Of a stretch of 64,000 nt of DNA, positions 51,418 to 59,395 are shown piece by piece. Origin of the DNA: Halorubrum depositum. Lineage in GTDB: Archaea > Halobacteriota > Halobacteria > Halobacteriales > Haloferacaceae. A model generated the notes under the pieces. That model was not told the DNA's origin, did no database searches, and saw only the letters and a list, made by a program, of their open reading frames with translations. Location of the stretch: the NCBI RefSeq assembly GCF_007671725.1, contig NZ_VCNM01000002.1, positions 1,116,001 through 1,180,000 of the forward strand, read 5' to 3'. Positions within the stretch are counted from its first letter, which is position 1. Each line of letters begins with the position of its first letter. The position numbers and the translations under genes are program-made.

Positions 51418-51792
51418 TCACCCAGAGACGCGGTCGGAGACCAGGTAGACGAGGGCGACGATCGCGACGAGGACCGCCCCGATCGCGGACATGAACGCCG
51501 CGACGCGGGGGAAGACGAGCCAGAAGGCGACGTAGAAGGAGAAGCCGAACGCGAGGAGCCCGGCGATCACGACGCCGCGAGTGGGGTTCTGCACGGCGGC
51601 GACGAACACCCGCTGCGGCAGCGAGAGGTCGCCGAACGCCGGTGCGTCGTCGCCGAACGCTCCGGTCGCGGCCTGCGAGGTCTCGGTCCCCGGGGTCGCG
51701 GCACCCCCGTCGGCCTCGGCGGGGTCCGGCTCGGCGGCGACGCGCTCGGTGTCGGCGCGCTCGTTCGGGCGGCTCTCGGCGTCGTCGGTCAC
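51418..51792 (-). CDS. Haloarchaeal membrane protein of unknown function
   Basis: 124 residues from the GTG at 51792 (TDDAESRPNER). The first 60 are acidic and low-complexity. SLPQRVFVAAVQNPTRGVVIAGLLAFGFSFYVAFWLVFP and AAFMSAIGAVLVAIVALVYLVSDRV give two TM helices (about 65-90 and 96-118). An upstream GTG at 51870 would add 26 residues. It runs in the same direction as the CrcB pair but about 80 bases after it. The function is unknown. Confidence 0.65.
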   Translation of the reverse strand: MTDDAESRPNERADTERVAAEPDPAEADGGAATPGTETSQAATGAFGDDAPAFGDLSLPQRVFVAAVQNPTRGVVIAGLLAFGFSFYVAFWLVFPRVAAFMSAIGAVLVAIVALVYLVSDRVSG

Positions 51793-51874
51793 GCGAGGCG
51801 ATACGTCCCGAAGGGGCCTGTACCTGTCGCTCTCGGGCGTCGCGTCCGGGAACGGCCGCCGCACGCGCACGCGT

Positions 51875-52231
51875 TCACACGGCCGCGCCGACGAGCGCCG
51901 AACCGACGAGGAACGCGGCCAGCGCGGCGAGCAGGTTCGCGGCGGCGAAGCCGACGGCGACGTCCCCTTCCCCGACGCGCGCGGTCGACACCGTCTCGAC
52001 GGCGAACGACGAGAACGTCGTGAACGCGCCGCAAGCGCCGACCGCGAGGAGGAGCGTCGCCGCCGAGCCGATCGGTGCGGCGAGGGCGGCGCCGAGCGCG
52101 AGGCTGCCGAAGGCGTTGACGACCACCACGGAACGGCGCCCTTCGATCCGGAGCCCGACGGCGTGTCTGGCGACCGCGCCGAGCGATCCGCCGACGCCGA
52201 CGAGCGCGGCCGCGAGGAGCGGGTCGGTCAC
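51875..52231 (-). CDS. crcB: Fluoride exporter subunit CrcB/Fluc (second)
   Basis: 118 residues with four TM segments. CrcB signature GGSLGAVARHAVGLRI, VVVVNAFGSLALG with the conserved Asn, and ACGAFTTFSSFAVETV, including the central phenylalanine pair that lines the fluoride pore. It overlaps the upstream crcB by four bases. In organisms with two copies the proteins form an antiparallel heterodimer. No fluoride riboswitch is seen upstream. Confidence 0.93.
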   Translation of the reverse strand: MTDPLLAAALVGVGGSLGAVARHAVGLRIEGRRSVVVVNAFGSLALGAALAAPIGSAATLLLAVGACGAFTTFSSFAVETVSTARVGEGDVAVGFAAANLLAALAAFLVGSALVGAAV

Positions 52232-52575
52232 AGCCGCCCCCCGGCCAAGAGCCCGGCGAGCGCGGCCGCGAACCCGACCGCGTAGCTCGCGGCGACGTAC
52301 CCGGTTCCGGCGAGCGCCCCGAGCGCGACGGCGTCGCCGACGAACGTGCTGTAGGTCGTGAACGACGAGAGCGCCCCGGTGCCGACGAACAGCTGCGTGC
52401 GCGTCGTCGTCGCCCGAGAGACCAACAGGCCGAGCGCGAACGACCCGACGGCGTTGACGACGAGCGTGCCGGCGCCGGTGGGGGTTCCGACCGCGACGGC
52501 GACGCCGTGTCTGGCGACCGCGCCGAGGAAGCCGCCGGCGGCGACGAGCAGGAACCCGAGCGGCGTCCGTTCCAT
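52228..52575 (-). CDS. crcB: Fluoride exporter subunit CrcB/Fluc (first)
   Basis: 115 residues, four TM segments, GGFLGAVARHGVAVAV, LVVNAVGSFALG and GALSSFTTYSTFVGDA. It starts the pair that exports F- by passive channel activity. Sequence differences from its neighbour in charged termini fit the opposite insertion topology of a heterodimer. It lies 19 bases downstream of the HerA-like gene. Confidence 0.93.
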   Translation of the reverse strand: MERTPLGFLLVAAGGFLGAVARHGVAVAVGTPTGAGTLVVNAVGSFALGLLVSRATTTRTQLFVGTGALSSFTTYSTFVGDAVALGALAGTGYVAASYAVGFAAALAGLLAGGRL

Positions 52576-52594
52576 GCGAACGCGTCGCCGGGGG

Positions 52595-53719
52595 TCACCT
52601 TGGACCTTCGGACTCGGCCGCGTCGCTCGCCCGCGGGCTCGCGCCCCCGTGCGGCGTCCGCCGCTGGCGGACCCGGACAGTGTGCGCCGTCTCGGTCGCG
52701 TCGTCGACGACCAGCGCCTCGCCGGTGCCGGTCGGGAGCCGCGAGGCGAGGTCCCCGGCGAGGTACGTCGCGTCCGCCTCCGCGAGCCGGGCCACGTCGC
52801 GTTCGGCGGTGAGTCGGTGACAGACCAGCAGGTCCGACTGGGAGACGGCGACGCTCGGGAGGGAGCCGGGGCGCTGCGTCGCGCAGACGAGCGAGACGCC
52901 CGGCGCGCGGCCGCGGGTCAGGAGCGTCCTGAGCGCGGGGTCGGCGACGCCGCCGAAGAAGGCGTGCGCCTCGTCGACGAGCAGCCACGGGAGCCGGTCG
53001 CAGTCGCCGTCGACTCGGGCGTCGTACAGCCCGCGGGCGATCGCCCTGACGACGGCGGCCGCGGCGGCCTCGGGGACCCCCGCGAGGTCGAGCACCGTCG
53101 GCGCGCCGTCGGCCGCGAGGGAGGCGACTGGCGGCGCGTCGGCGTCGAACACGCCCCACGACGCCGCGAGCCGGAGGTGGTTCGCGGCGGCGCGGCGGGC
53201 GTCCGCCGGCGCGTCGGCCTCGGCGACGCGGCCGCGCAGGTCGGCGACCGAGACCGCGTCCGCGCCTCCCGCGACGCCCGCGTCCTCCGCCGCCTCGGCG
53301 ACGGCCCGCCACACCACCCCGCCCGGGCCGCTCGTCGGATCGAGTCCGAGGAGGTCGGGCCACGCGGCCGCCGGGATCGCGGTCGGACGAATCGCGGGGT
53401 CGACCGCGCGGCCCCCCGCGTCCCGGAGTCCGCCGAAGACGCCCATCGGGTCGACGACGATCGGAGAGACGCCCGGCGCGTCCGCGAGCCCCTCTGCGAG
53501 CACGCCGAGCGTGTACGACTTCCCGGTGCCGCGCTTCCCGAAGACGACCCCGGCGTGCGGCCGGTCCGCGTCGACGCCGACGGGAGCCCCGGCGCTGCCG
53601 TCGCGGGCGAGGAACGAGCCGAGGCGGACCGTCGGGAGCGACGCGGTGGTGTCCGACGCGCGATCCGCGTCGCCGTCGGCGGCGCAATACCCGTCGTCCT
53701 CGCGTCCGAGCACGTGCAT
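52595..53719 (-). CDS. HerA/FtsK-like ATP-binding protein (DUF87-type)
   Basis: 374 residues from the ATG at 53719. Walker A is VVFGKRGTGKSYTLGVLAE (about 57-75), Walker B LPWLLVDEAHAFFGG (about 229-243), sensor SLVCATQRPGSLPSVAVSQSDLLVCHRL, and the late THGG-like tail is low-complexity. It lacks the NurA nuclease partner and the N-terminal HAS barrel of HerA. It is probably a hexameric ATPase acting on DNA or a membrane protein; the role is unknown. It is upstream of the crcB pair. Confidence 0.85.
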   Translation of the reverse strand: MHVLGREDDGYCAADGDADRASDTTASLPTVRLGSFLARDGSAGAPVGVDADRPHAGVVFGKRGTGKSYTLGVLAEGLADAPGVSPIVVDPMGVFGGLRDAGGRAVDPAIRPTAIPAAAWPDLLGLDPTSGPGGVVWRAVAEAAEDAGVAGGADAVSVADLRGRVAEADAPADARRAAANHLRLAASWGVFDADAPPVASLAADGAPTVLDLAGVPEAAAAAVVRAIARGLYDARVDGDCDRLPWLLVDEAHAFFGGVADPALRTLLTRGRAPGVSLVCATQRPGSLPSVAVSQSDLLVCHRLTAERDVARLAEADATYLAGDLASRLPTGTGEALVVDDATETAHTVRVRQRRTPHGGASPRASDAAESEGPR

Positions 53720-53827
53720 ACCGGCGGTGGCCGCGGTATCGCACAAAAGGATCGGGACGGACGGGCCCGCCGGAGCCGCTCCCGACCGGTCCGACCGTTT
53801 ATCAGTGATACCGCGGCCAGCGGGGGT

Positions 53828-54304
53828 ATGTCCGACTCGAAACGCGACGGACGCACCGCGAACCGCCGATCGTTCCGCACGGACAGCCGCGCCATCGAGG
53901 GGTTACCGGTCAGGCTGGTGATCGCTCTCGTCGTCGGCGTCGCGAGCCTCAGCGTGATGATGGGGATGATCGGGGACATCGAGGGGCTCTCGGCGACCGA
54001 GGTGGACGCGCGGCCGCAGCCGGAGGTGACGACGCCGGGCGAGCAGTCCATCGACGTGTCCGTCATCGACCCCGACGGCGCGCGGGTCGCCGACGCGACG
54101 GTGATCGTCCGCAGCGGGTCCGCGCAGATCGACGGGGTGGCGACGGCGAAGACGAACGAGGAGGGCGTCGCGACCGTCGACGTCGCGCCCGAGCTGGGAC
54201 CGAACCAGCCGGACGGGACGCTCACGATGGAGGTCAAGCCGCCGGCCGAGGGCGACTACGTCGACGAGCGGGAGAACACGGCGGTGCTCGTCGTCGAGGA
54301 GTGA
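53828..54304 (+). CDS. Single-TM protein with extracellular Ig/carboxypeptidase-regulatory-like domain
   Basis: 158 residues. A basic cytoplasmic start is followed by a TM helix (GLPVRLVIALVVGVASLSVMMGMI, about 25-48). The rest is a beta-sandwich (ISV-like DVSVIDPDGARVADATVIVRSGSAQIDG... TNEEGVATVDVAP) similar to carboxypeptidase regulatory domains. It resembles the haloarchaeal DUF7382 family. The hydrophobic start may be pilin-like. It is divergent from the HerA-like gene. The function is unknown. Confidence 0.7.
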   Translation: MSDSKRDGRTANRRSFRTDSRAIEGLPVRLVIALVVGVASLSVMMGMIGDIEGLSATEVDARPQPEVTTPGEQSIDVSVIDPDGARVADATVIVRSGSAQIDGVATAKTNEEGVATVDVAPELGPNQPDGTLTMEVKPPAEGDYVDERENTAVLVVEE

Positions 54305-54345
54305 GGGGGGAGGAGAGGGGAGGGCGCCGACAGCCGTCCGCACCC

Positions 54346-55119
54346 TCAGATCCGGTCGTCCCAGTCGATCCACTCCTGCTCCCACCCGTGCGGCGCGAAG
54401 TGGCCCTGCTCGGCCCGTTCGGCGTCCTCGCGGCGCGTTCGGTTCCGCTCCACGCCGCGCTGCTCGCCGTCGACGAGCATCGGTCGGAGCCGGGCCGGCC
54501 CGGCGGTCTCGACGGTTCGGAATCCTCGCGGCGCGTCGTCGTCCGGATTCCCTGTCCCGTCTGGGACGCCCTCGATCGCCGCGACCGTCTGGACCGCGTT
54601 CCCGCGCGGGTAGACGAGCCGCCCGCCGTCGGCGAGCTGCTTCCTGAGCGCGCGGGGGGGTTCGAGCACCGCCGCCTCGAGGAGGATCCGGTCGTAGGGC
54701 GCGTACTCCGGCAGGCCGTTCACGCCGTCTCGCCGGTCGACGAGGACGGCGTCGTAGCCGGCCGCGGAGAGGTTCGAACGCGCCATCGACACGGCCTCGC
54801 GGTCGATGTCGATCGCGTGGACGTGCCTCGACCCCGCGATCTCGGCGAGCATCGCGACCGAGTAGCCCACGCCGGCGCCGACCACGAGGACGTCGTCGCC
54901 TTCGGCGGCGTCCAGCGCGCCGATCAGCCGGACTGCCGTCGCCGGCGCGAGGACGCGCGTGCCGGCCTCGTCGCTCGCGGCGTTCGCGTACGGGGAGTCG
55001 TCCACGAACGTCTCGCGGGGGACCCGCTGGAGGGCCGTCAGCACGGCGGCGCCGAGCGGCTCGCCGAGCTCGTGTTCGAGCCCCTCGATCATGTCCGCCC
55101 GCAGCGACGCCTCGTCCAT
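54346..55119 (-). CDS. Diverged protein-L-isoaspartate methyltransferase paralogue
   Basis: 257 residues of PCMT fold. Helical start and ETFVDDSPYANAASDEAG resemble PCMT; the SAM motif is DVLVVGAGVGYSVAMLAEIAG. The conserved ISxPHxVA substrate loop of true PCMTs is replaced by VLAPATAVRLIGAL, and a 60-residue C-terminal tail ends HFAPHGWEQEWIDWDDRI. It may act on another substrate. It is 80 bases downstream of a canonical pcm gene in the same direction. Confidence 0.85.
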   Translation of the reverse strand: MDEASLRADMIEGLEHELGEPLGAAVLTALQRVPRETFVDDSPYANAASDEAGTRVLAPATAVRLIGALDAAEGDDVLVVGAGVGYSVAMLAEIAGSRHVHAIDIDREAVSMARSNLSAAGYDAVLVDRRDGVNGLPEYAPYDRILLEAAVLEPPRALRKQLADGGRLVYPRGNAVQTVAAIEGVPDGTGNPDDDAPRGFRTVETAGPARLRPMLVDGEQRGVERNRTRREDAERAEQGHFAPHGWEQEWIDWDDRI

Positions 55120-55199
55120 GGTCGGACTCGGTGCTCGGTCGCCTAAAACCGCTCGTTCGCCGCGGCGGCGGGACGGTTCTCGACCCGCCAGAGAGGGAA

Positions 55200-55892
55200 T
55201 CACCGCATCGGCACGAACCGGACGCCGCCGTGGTCCTCCCGCTCGACGCCGTCCTTGCGGACCGCGAGGCGAACGAGCCGCTGTCCTCCCCGGCCGAAGA
55301 AGCCCCCGTCGCCGACCGGCGCGACGATCCGACCGCCGGTCCGGACCTGCTCGACGATCGGATCGGGGACGCCGCCGCTCGCCGCGCACGTCAGGGACGC
55401 CGCGTCGAACGGCGCCTCGTCGCGGAACGCCTCGCGGCCGTCACCGGCTCGGACGGTCACGTCGTACCCGAGCCGGTCGAGCCGTTCGCGCGCGTCGGCG
55501 GCGAGTTCCGGGACGTACTCGGCGCTGAAGACGTTCCCCGGCCCGACGACCTCGGCGAGGACGGCGGCGTGGTAGCCGCAACCGGTCCCGACCTCGAGGA
55601 CGCGGTCGCCCCGGTCCAGTTCGAGGAGGTCCGTCATCACCGCGACCATGTGCGGCGCGCTGATCGTCTGGTCGTGTCCGATCGGGAGCGGCCGGTCGGC
55701 GTAGGCGCGCGAGCGGTGGCTCTCGGGGACGAACTCGTGCCGCGGGACGGCCTCGATCGCCGACAGCGTCCGCTCGCTCACGTCGAGGCGACCGCGGAGC
55801 GCGTCGACGAGTTCCCGGCGAGCGGTCGCGAAGTCCGGGCGCTCCTCGCGTCCCGGACCGTCTCCGGAGCCCGGTCCGTTCGCGTCGTCCAT
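55200..55892 (-). CDS. pcm: Protein-L-isoaspartate O-methyltransferase
   Basis: Repairs isoaspartyl residues in aged proteins by SAM-dependent methylation. The 230 residues contain PRHEFVPESHRSRAYADRPLPIGHDQTISAPHMVAVM (active-site loop) and SAM motif VLEVGTGCGYHAAVLAEVVG. The C-terminal part has VGDGGFFGRGGQRLV. The ATG at 55892 was preferred to 55907. The neighbouring Hsp20 genes suggest a protein-quality-control cluster. Confidence 0.94.
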   Translation of the reverse strand: MDDANGPGSGDGPGREERPDFATARRELVDALRGRLDVSERTLSAIEAVPRHEFVPESHRSRAYADRPLPIGHDQTISAPHMVAVMTDLLELDRGDRVLEVGTGCGYHAAVLAEVVGPGNVFSAEYVPELAADARERLDRLGYDVTVRAGDGREAFRDEAPFDAASLTCAASGGVPDPIVEQVRTGGRIVAPVGDGGFFGRGGQRLVRLAVRKDGVEREDHGGVRFVPMR

Positions 55893-55968
55893 GCGGAACG
55901 GTAGCACGGCAGGAGTGGAGAAAGTGTCGGCGGTCCCGTTAAAAGGCCGGTCGGTCTCGAGCGGTTCG

Positions 55969-56412
55969 TTACTCCACGTCGATCCGGTGACCGTCGGCGT
56001 CGTCGTCGGTCTCCTTGGGGAGCGTCACGGTGAGTACACCGTGCCGATACGTCGCGCTCGCCTCGTCCTCGACGACGGACGAGGGGAGATCGACCGTCCG
56101 CGTGATCGACTCGCGGCGTCGCTCGCGCCGGAGGTATCGAGCGGTCTCGCCCGCGGCCGAGTCGCCGTCGGCCTCCCCGTCACGGGTCGTCTCCGCGCGC
56201 TCTGCGGTGATCGTGAGCCGACCGTCCGTCGCGCGGACGTCGATCTGCTCGCGGTCGTAGCCGGGCAGGTCGGCCACGACGACGAACTCGTCGTCGTACT
56301 CCGCGACGTCGACGTCGGCCGTCCGGAGGTCGCGCCCCCACGCCCGATCGACGTCGAACGGGGTGCGGCCGAGGAACTGTTCGATCTCGTCGAAGGGGTT
56401 GTATCTGTTCAT
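55969..56412 (-). CDS. Small heat-shock protein (Hsp20)
   Basis: ATP-independent holdase of 147 residues. The alpha-crystallin domain covers about 32-142, starting DVDVAEYDDEFVVVADLPGYDREQIDVRATDGRLTI and ending ATYRHGVLTVTLPKETDDDADGHRIDVE. An acidic insert (GEADGDSAAGETA) lies between strands. Start ATG 56412 (MNRYNPFDEIEQFL) is typical for haloarchaeal Hsp20. It is closely followed by pcm in the same direction. A second Hsp20 is upstream. Confidence 0.94.
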   Translation of the reverse strand: MNRYNPFDEIEQFLGRTPFDVDRAWGRDLRTADVDVAEYDDEFVVVADLPGYDREQIDVRATDGRLTITAERAETTRDGEADGDSAAGETARYLRRERRRESITRTVDLPSSVVEDEASATYRHGVLTVTLPKETDDDADGHRIDVE

Positions 56413-56519
56413 GACAATCACCGCTAGAAAGGTGTCGCGAGGTATTAAACACGGCCAGAGCGCTGCTATCTCGCAGCACGAGGGCTGGATATCGGGACGA
56501 TTACGGAGAGGGATCGGGC

Positions 56520-56993
56520 TCAGCTCACGTCGATGCTGTGGCCCCCGCCGTCGCCCGTCCGCTTCGGCAGCGTGACGGTGAGGACCCCGTTCTCGTAGGA
56601 GGCGGTCGCGCCGTCGCGCTCGACGGGCTCGGAGAGCGGGATCCGCCGCGAGACGGACCGCGACCGGCGCTCGCGGCGGTGATACCGAACGTCGGAGTCG
56701 TGCGCGTCGTCGTCGCCGTCCGCGACCTCCACGTCGCGCTCCTCCTCGCGTGTCGCCGCGATCGACAGCGCGTCCTCCCGCAGTTCGACCTCGATGTCCT
56801 CGTCGTCGAAGCCGGGGAGGTCGGCGAGGACCGTGATGGACTCGTCGTCCTCGATCACGTCGACGGCGACGTCGCGAGCGCCGGTGAACTGGGGACCGCC
56901 CGGCGAGTCGAGCGTGCCGCCGAGCTCCTCGAACTCCCGGCCCATTCGCTCGAGCAGTTCCTCGATCTCGCCGAAGGGATCGCGTCGCGTCAT
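56520..56993 (-). CDS. Small heat-shock protein (Hsp20), second copy
   Basis: 157 residues with an N-terminal amphipathic helix (DPFGEIEELLERMGREFEELGG) and an alpha-crystallin domain (about 43-150; DVAVDVIEDDESITVLADLPGFDDEDIEVELREDALSI to ATASYENGVLTVTLPK). A variable acidic loop holds DDDAHDSD. It forms an Hsp20-Hsp20-PCMT-PCMT row on the minus strand. The paralogues share about half of their residues by eye. Confidence 0.94.
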   Translation of the reverse strand: MTRRDPFGEIEELLERMGREFEELGGTLDSPGGPQFTGARDVAVDVIEDDESITVLADLPGFDDEDIEVELREDALSIAATREEERDVEVADGDDDAHDSDVRYHRRERRSRSVSRRIPLSEPVERDGATASYENGVLTVTLPKRTGDGGGHSIDVS

Positions 56994-57097
56994 ACGGGTC
57001 AGGATTCGTGACGGAGCGACTTGAACGTACGGGCGCGAGTGTTAGAACGGATCGGCGGAGAGAGCCCGGCTCAGCGAGGAGAGTCGCCGGCGGCGCC

Positions 57098-58606
57098 TCA
57101 GAGGAACGGCCGCCAGTAGTACGGGCTCACGAATCCCTCGATGAACGCGGCGACGGCGATCAGCAGTCCGACGCCGACGAGCACCCAGAACGCGGTCTCC
57201 AGGGCGTCGGCGAACTCCTCGCGCGAGCGCCGTCCGCGGAGCGTTCGCCACGAGACGATCCCGAGGTGGACCCCGAGCGCGCCGGAGACGAACAGCGCCG
57301 GGATCTCCAAGAGGCCGTGGGGGACGACGAACGCCGCGAGCGCGACGAGATTCTCCTCTAGCGCCGCCGTGGCGCCGAGCGCGAACCCGTTGAACGCGAT
57401 CGACGAGAGCGCAGGGACCACGAGCGCGACGCCCGAGAGCGACGTCGCGATCGCGACCGACCAGTTGTTTCCGAAGAAGTTGAGGGCCGCGACGGGCGGG
57501 ACGTGGCCGACGAGCCGCCCCTCGATGGAGGTCGTGACGGCGCCGACGAACGGGTCGACGGCGAGCCAGCCGAGCGCGCCGAACCCGATCCCGACGACGA
57601 CGACGAGCGCGTGTAGTCCCGGAGTTCGGCGCACGAACGTCGTCATCTCTCGCCAGCCGCGGCGGACGCCGCCGGAGAGCTGCGCGCGGAGGGTCGCCTC
57701 GGGCGGGTCGAGCGGGTCGACGGCGCCGCGGTAGTCGCCGTAGAGGACGGTCTTGAGCAGGTCCAGCGCGGGCGCGGCGACGACCGCGCTGACGAGCGCG
57801 ACGAGCGCCCCGCCCCCGAGGAACGCGAGCGCGGAGGCGGCCGACGAGATCCCGACGAGGACGCCGACGGCGACGACGAGGTAGGCGGCGGCGTCGGCCG
57901 GGTTCGACCGGACGAATCCGCCCGCACCCTCCACGGCACCGACCGCGCCGGCGTCGTCGACGACGACGGCGGCCGGGGCGAACGCGAAGACGACCCGGAC
58001 GAGCAGGAGCGCGACGAGCCCGACGAGCAGGACGACCAGCGCGGCCGCGGCCCCGAGGAACGGGTTGACGGCGAACGCGGCGCCGACCGCGAGCCCGCCG
58101 AGGAGGAGGACACCGAGCCAGCAGCAGAGCTCGGCGACGTAGATCCCGAGGAACGTGAGCCAGCGGGCGCGGGCGCCGGCGATGCCCGCGGTGAGCCCGC
58201 GCTCGCTCCGGAGCCGGGCGACGACGGCGGACAGCTGACCGGCCGAGACCGCGGCGTACGTCAGGACGGCGAGCGCGACGGTCGCCGCCGTCCCCGCCAG
58301 GAGGAGGGCGATCGCCGTCGGCGACGCGAGCGGTTCGAGCGCCGGGGCGAGCGACTCGCTCCACGCCTGCAGCGCCTCCGGGTCCTGCGTGTCGGGCGGC
58401 GTCAGGTCGATTCCCGCGAGCGCGTCGCGGGCGGCAGCGAGCCGGCCGGTGAGCTCGAAGTGGAGGTAGACGCCGGCGAGCGCGGTGAACATCCCGATCC
58501 GAGCGATGACGGGGACCGCCGTTCCGAGGAGGTAGAACGGGATCAGGTCGGCGGGGCGCCGCCGGAGGGTGGAGGTCGTGGCGGATATGGCGGAGGACAG
58601 GTCCAT
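57098..58606 (-). CDS. SpoIIM/DUF95-type multi-pass membrane protein
   Basis: 502 residues from the ATG at 58606, with roughly ten to eleven TM segments. The C-terminal third contains the SpoIIM/DUF95 signature FFGNNWSVAIATSLSGVALVVPALSSIAFNGFALGA followed by VVPHGLLEIPALFVSGALGVHLGIVSWR. The N-terminal two thirds have a Yip1/DUF-like hydrophobic region. Archaeal members are of unknown role; despite the name they have nothing to do with spores. It is divergent from the AIG2-like gene. Confidence 0.87.
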   Translation of the reverse strand: MDLSSAISATTSTLRRRPADLIPFYLLGTAVPVIARIGMFTALAGVYLHFELTGRLAAARDALAGIDLTPPDTQDPEALQAWSESLAPALEPLASPTAIALLLAGTAATVALAVLTYAAVSAGQLSAVVARLRSERGLTAGIAGARARWLTFLGIYVAELCCWLGVLLLGGLAVGAAFAVNPFLGAAAALVVLLVGLVALLLVRVVFAFAPAAVVVDDAGAVGAVEGAGGFVRSNPADAAAYLVVAVGVLVGISSAASALAFLGGGALVALVSAVVAAPALDLLKTVLYGDYRGAVDPLDPPEATLRAQLSGGVRRGWREMTTFVRRTPGLHALVVVVGIGFGALGWLAVDPFVGAVTTSIEGRLVGHVPPVAALNFFGNNWSVAIATSLSGVALVVPALSSIAFNGFALGATAALEENLVALAAFVVPHGLLEIPALFVSGALGVHLGIVSWRTLRGRRSREEFADALETAFWVLVGVGLLIAVAAFIEGFVSPYYWRPFL

Positions 58607-58722
58607 GCGGGCCGGTTCGGCCGTCCGGCACTTAACGGTCCGCGTGTCGCGGCTCGGTCCGTCGCCGGCGCTCCCGCCTCCCGTGTCCGAAGCTTCAAGC
58701 GTGCGAACGACCCACACGACCC

Positions 58723-59145
58723 ATGGACGTCTTCGTGTACGGGACGCTGACCGAGCCCGACCGAGTCGCCGAGGTCCTCGACTCGTTCGTCTTCGTCGGT
58801 CCGGCGACCCTGACCGGGCTCCGCCTCGTCGAGGGGCGGTATCCGACGCTGGCGCCGGGCGGGGAGACGGCCGGTCGGCTCCTACGGACGGACGAGACGA
58901 CCGCACTCGATGAGTACGAGGGCGTCGGAGAGGGACTGTACATCCGGGAGAACGTCCCGCTCGACGCGCCCGAGGGGCATCCGGACCGGGCCGCAGTCTA
59001 CGTGGGAGACCCCGACCGGCTCGACGCGGACGCGACGTGGCCGGACGGGTCCTCGGGTCCCGATGGGGGGTTCGCGACGCGGGTCGAGGCGTACCTCGAA
59101 CGAGCCGACGTGCGGGTGCGACTGACCCCCCGAAAATCCGTCTGA
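58723..59145 (+). CDS. Gamma-glutamylcyclotransferase-like (AIG2/GGCT fold) protein
   Basis: 140 residues of the GGCT fold, starting DVFVYGTLTEPDRVAEVL, where YGTL is the substrate pocket motif. The catalytic glutamate region TALDEYEGVGEGLYIRENV follows. Such enzymes release gamma-glutamyl residues as 5-oxoproline or gamma-glutamylamine. In haloarchaea the likely substrates relate to gamma-glutamylcysteine turnover, but this is a guess. ATG at 58723. Confidence 0.88.
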   Translation: MDVFVYGTLTEPDRVAEVLDSFVFVGPATLTGLRLVEGRYPTLAPGGETAGRLLRTDETTALDEYEGVGEGLYIRENVPLDAPEGHPDRAAVYVGDPDRLDADATWPDGSSGPDGGFATRVEAYLERADVRVRLTPRKSV

Positions 59146-59395
59146 CGGGCGGATGACGGCGTCGCAGTCGTGCGGTTTCACTTTCGCTCCGCTAGCCCCA
59201 CCTTTTTGTATGCCGCCCGCTTGAATCCAGTTGCACGTCACACGCGTGCATTCCCCCCTTTCACAGACGGCGAGCCGGTCGCTCGCCCGTCGCGTTCCCG
59301 CTCGTTCCGGAGCGTGCGGTCCGTCGCCCGGGCGAAATTCGGGAGCGACGGCCCGGACCGGAACCGATTAGCGGCCGGCGCGGCGACGGGAACGC
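59146..59395. other. Intergenic region before ilvA
   Basis: About 250 bases. CACCTTTTTGTATG (59199-59212) is a T-run that could end the AIG2-like transcript. ATTAGCGG at about 59368 is the nearest TATA-like element for ilvA. Nothing else is apparent. Confidence 0.3.

Noticed and set aside
57098-58906. Extended N-terminus for the SpoIIM-type protein
   Set aside because: The 100 extra residues overlap the divergent AIG2-like gene and are low-complexity; the ATG at 58606 gives a normal hydrophobic start.
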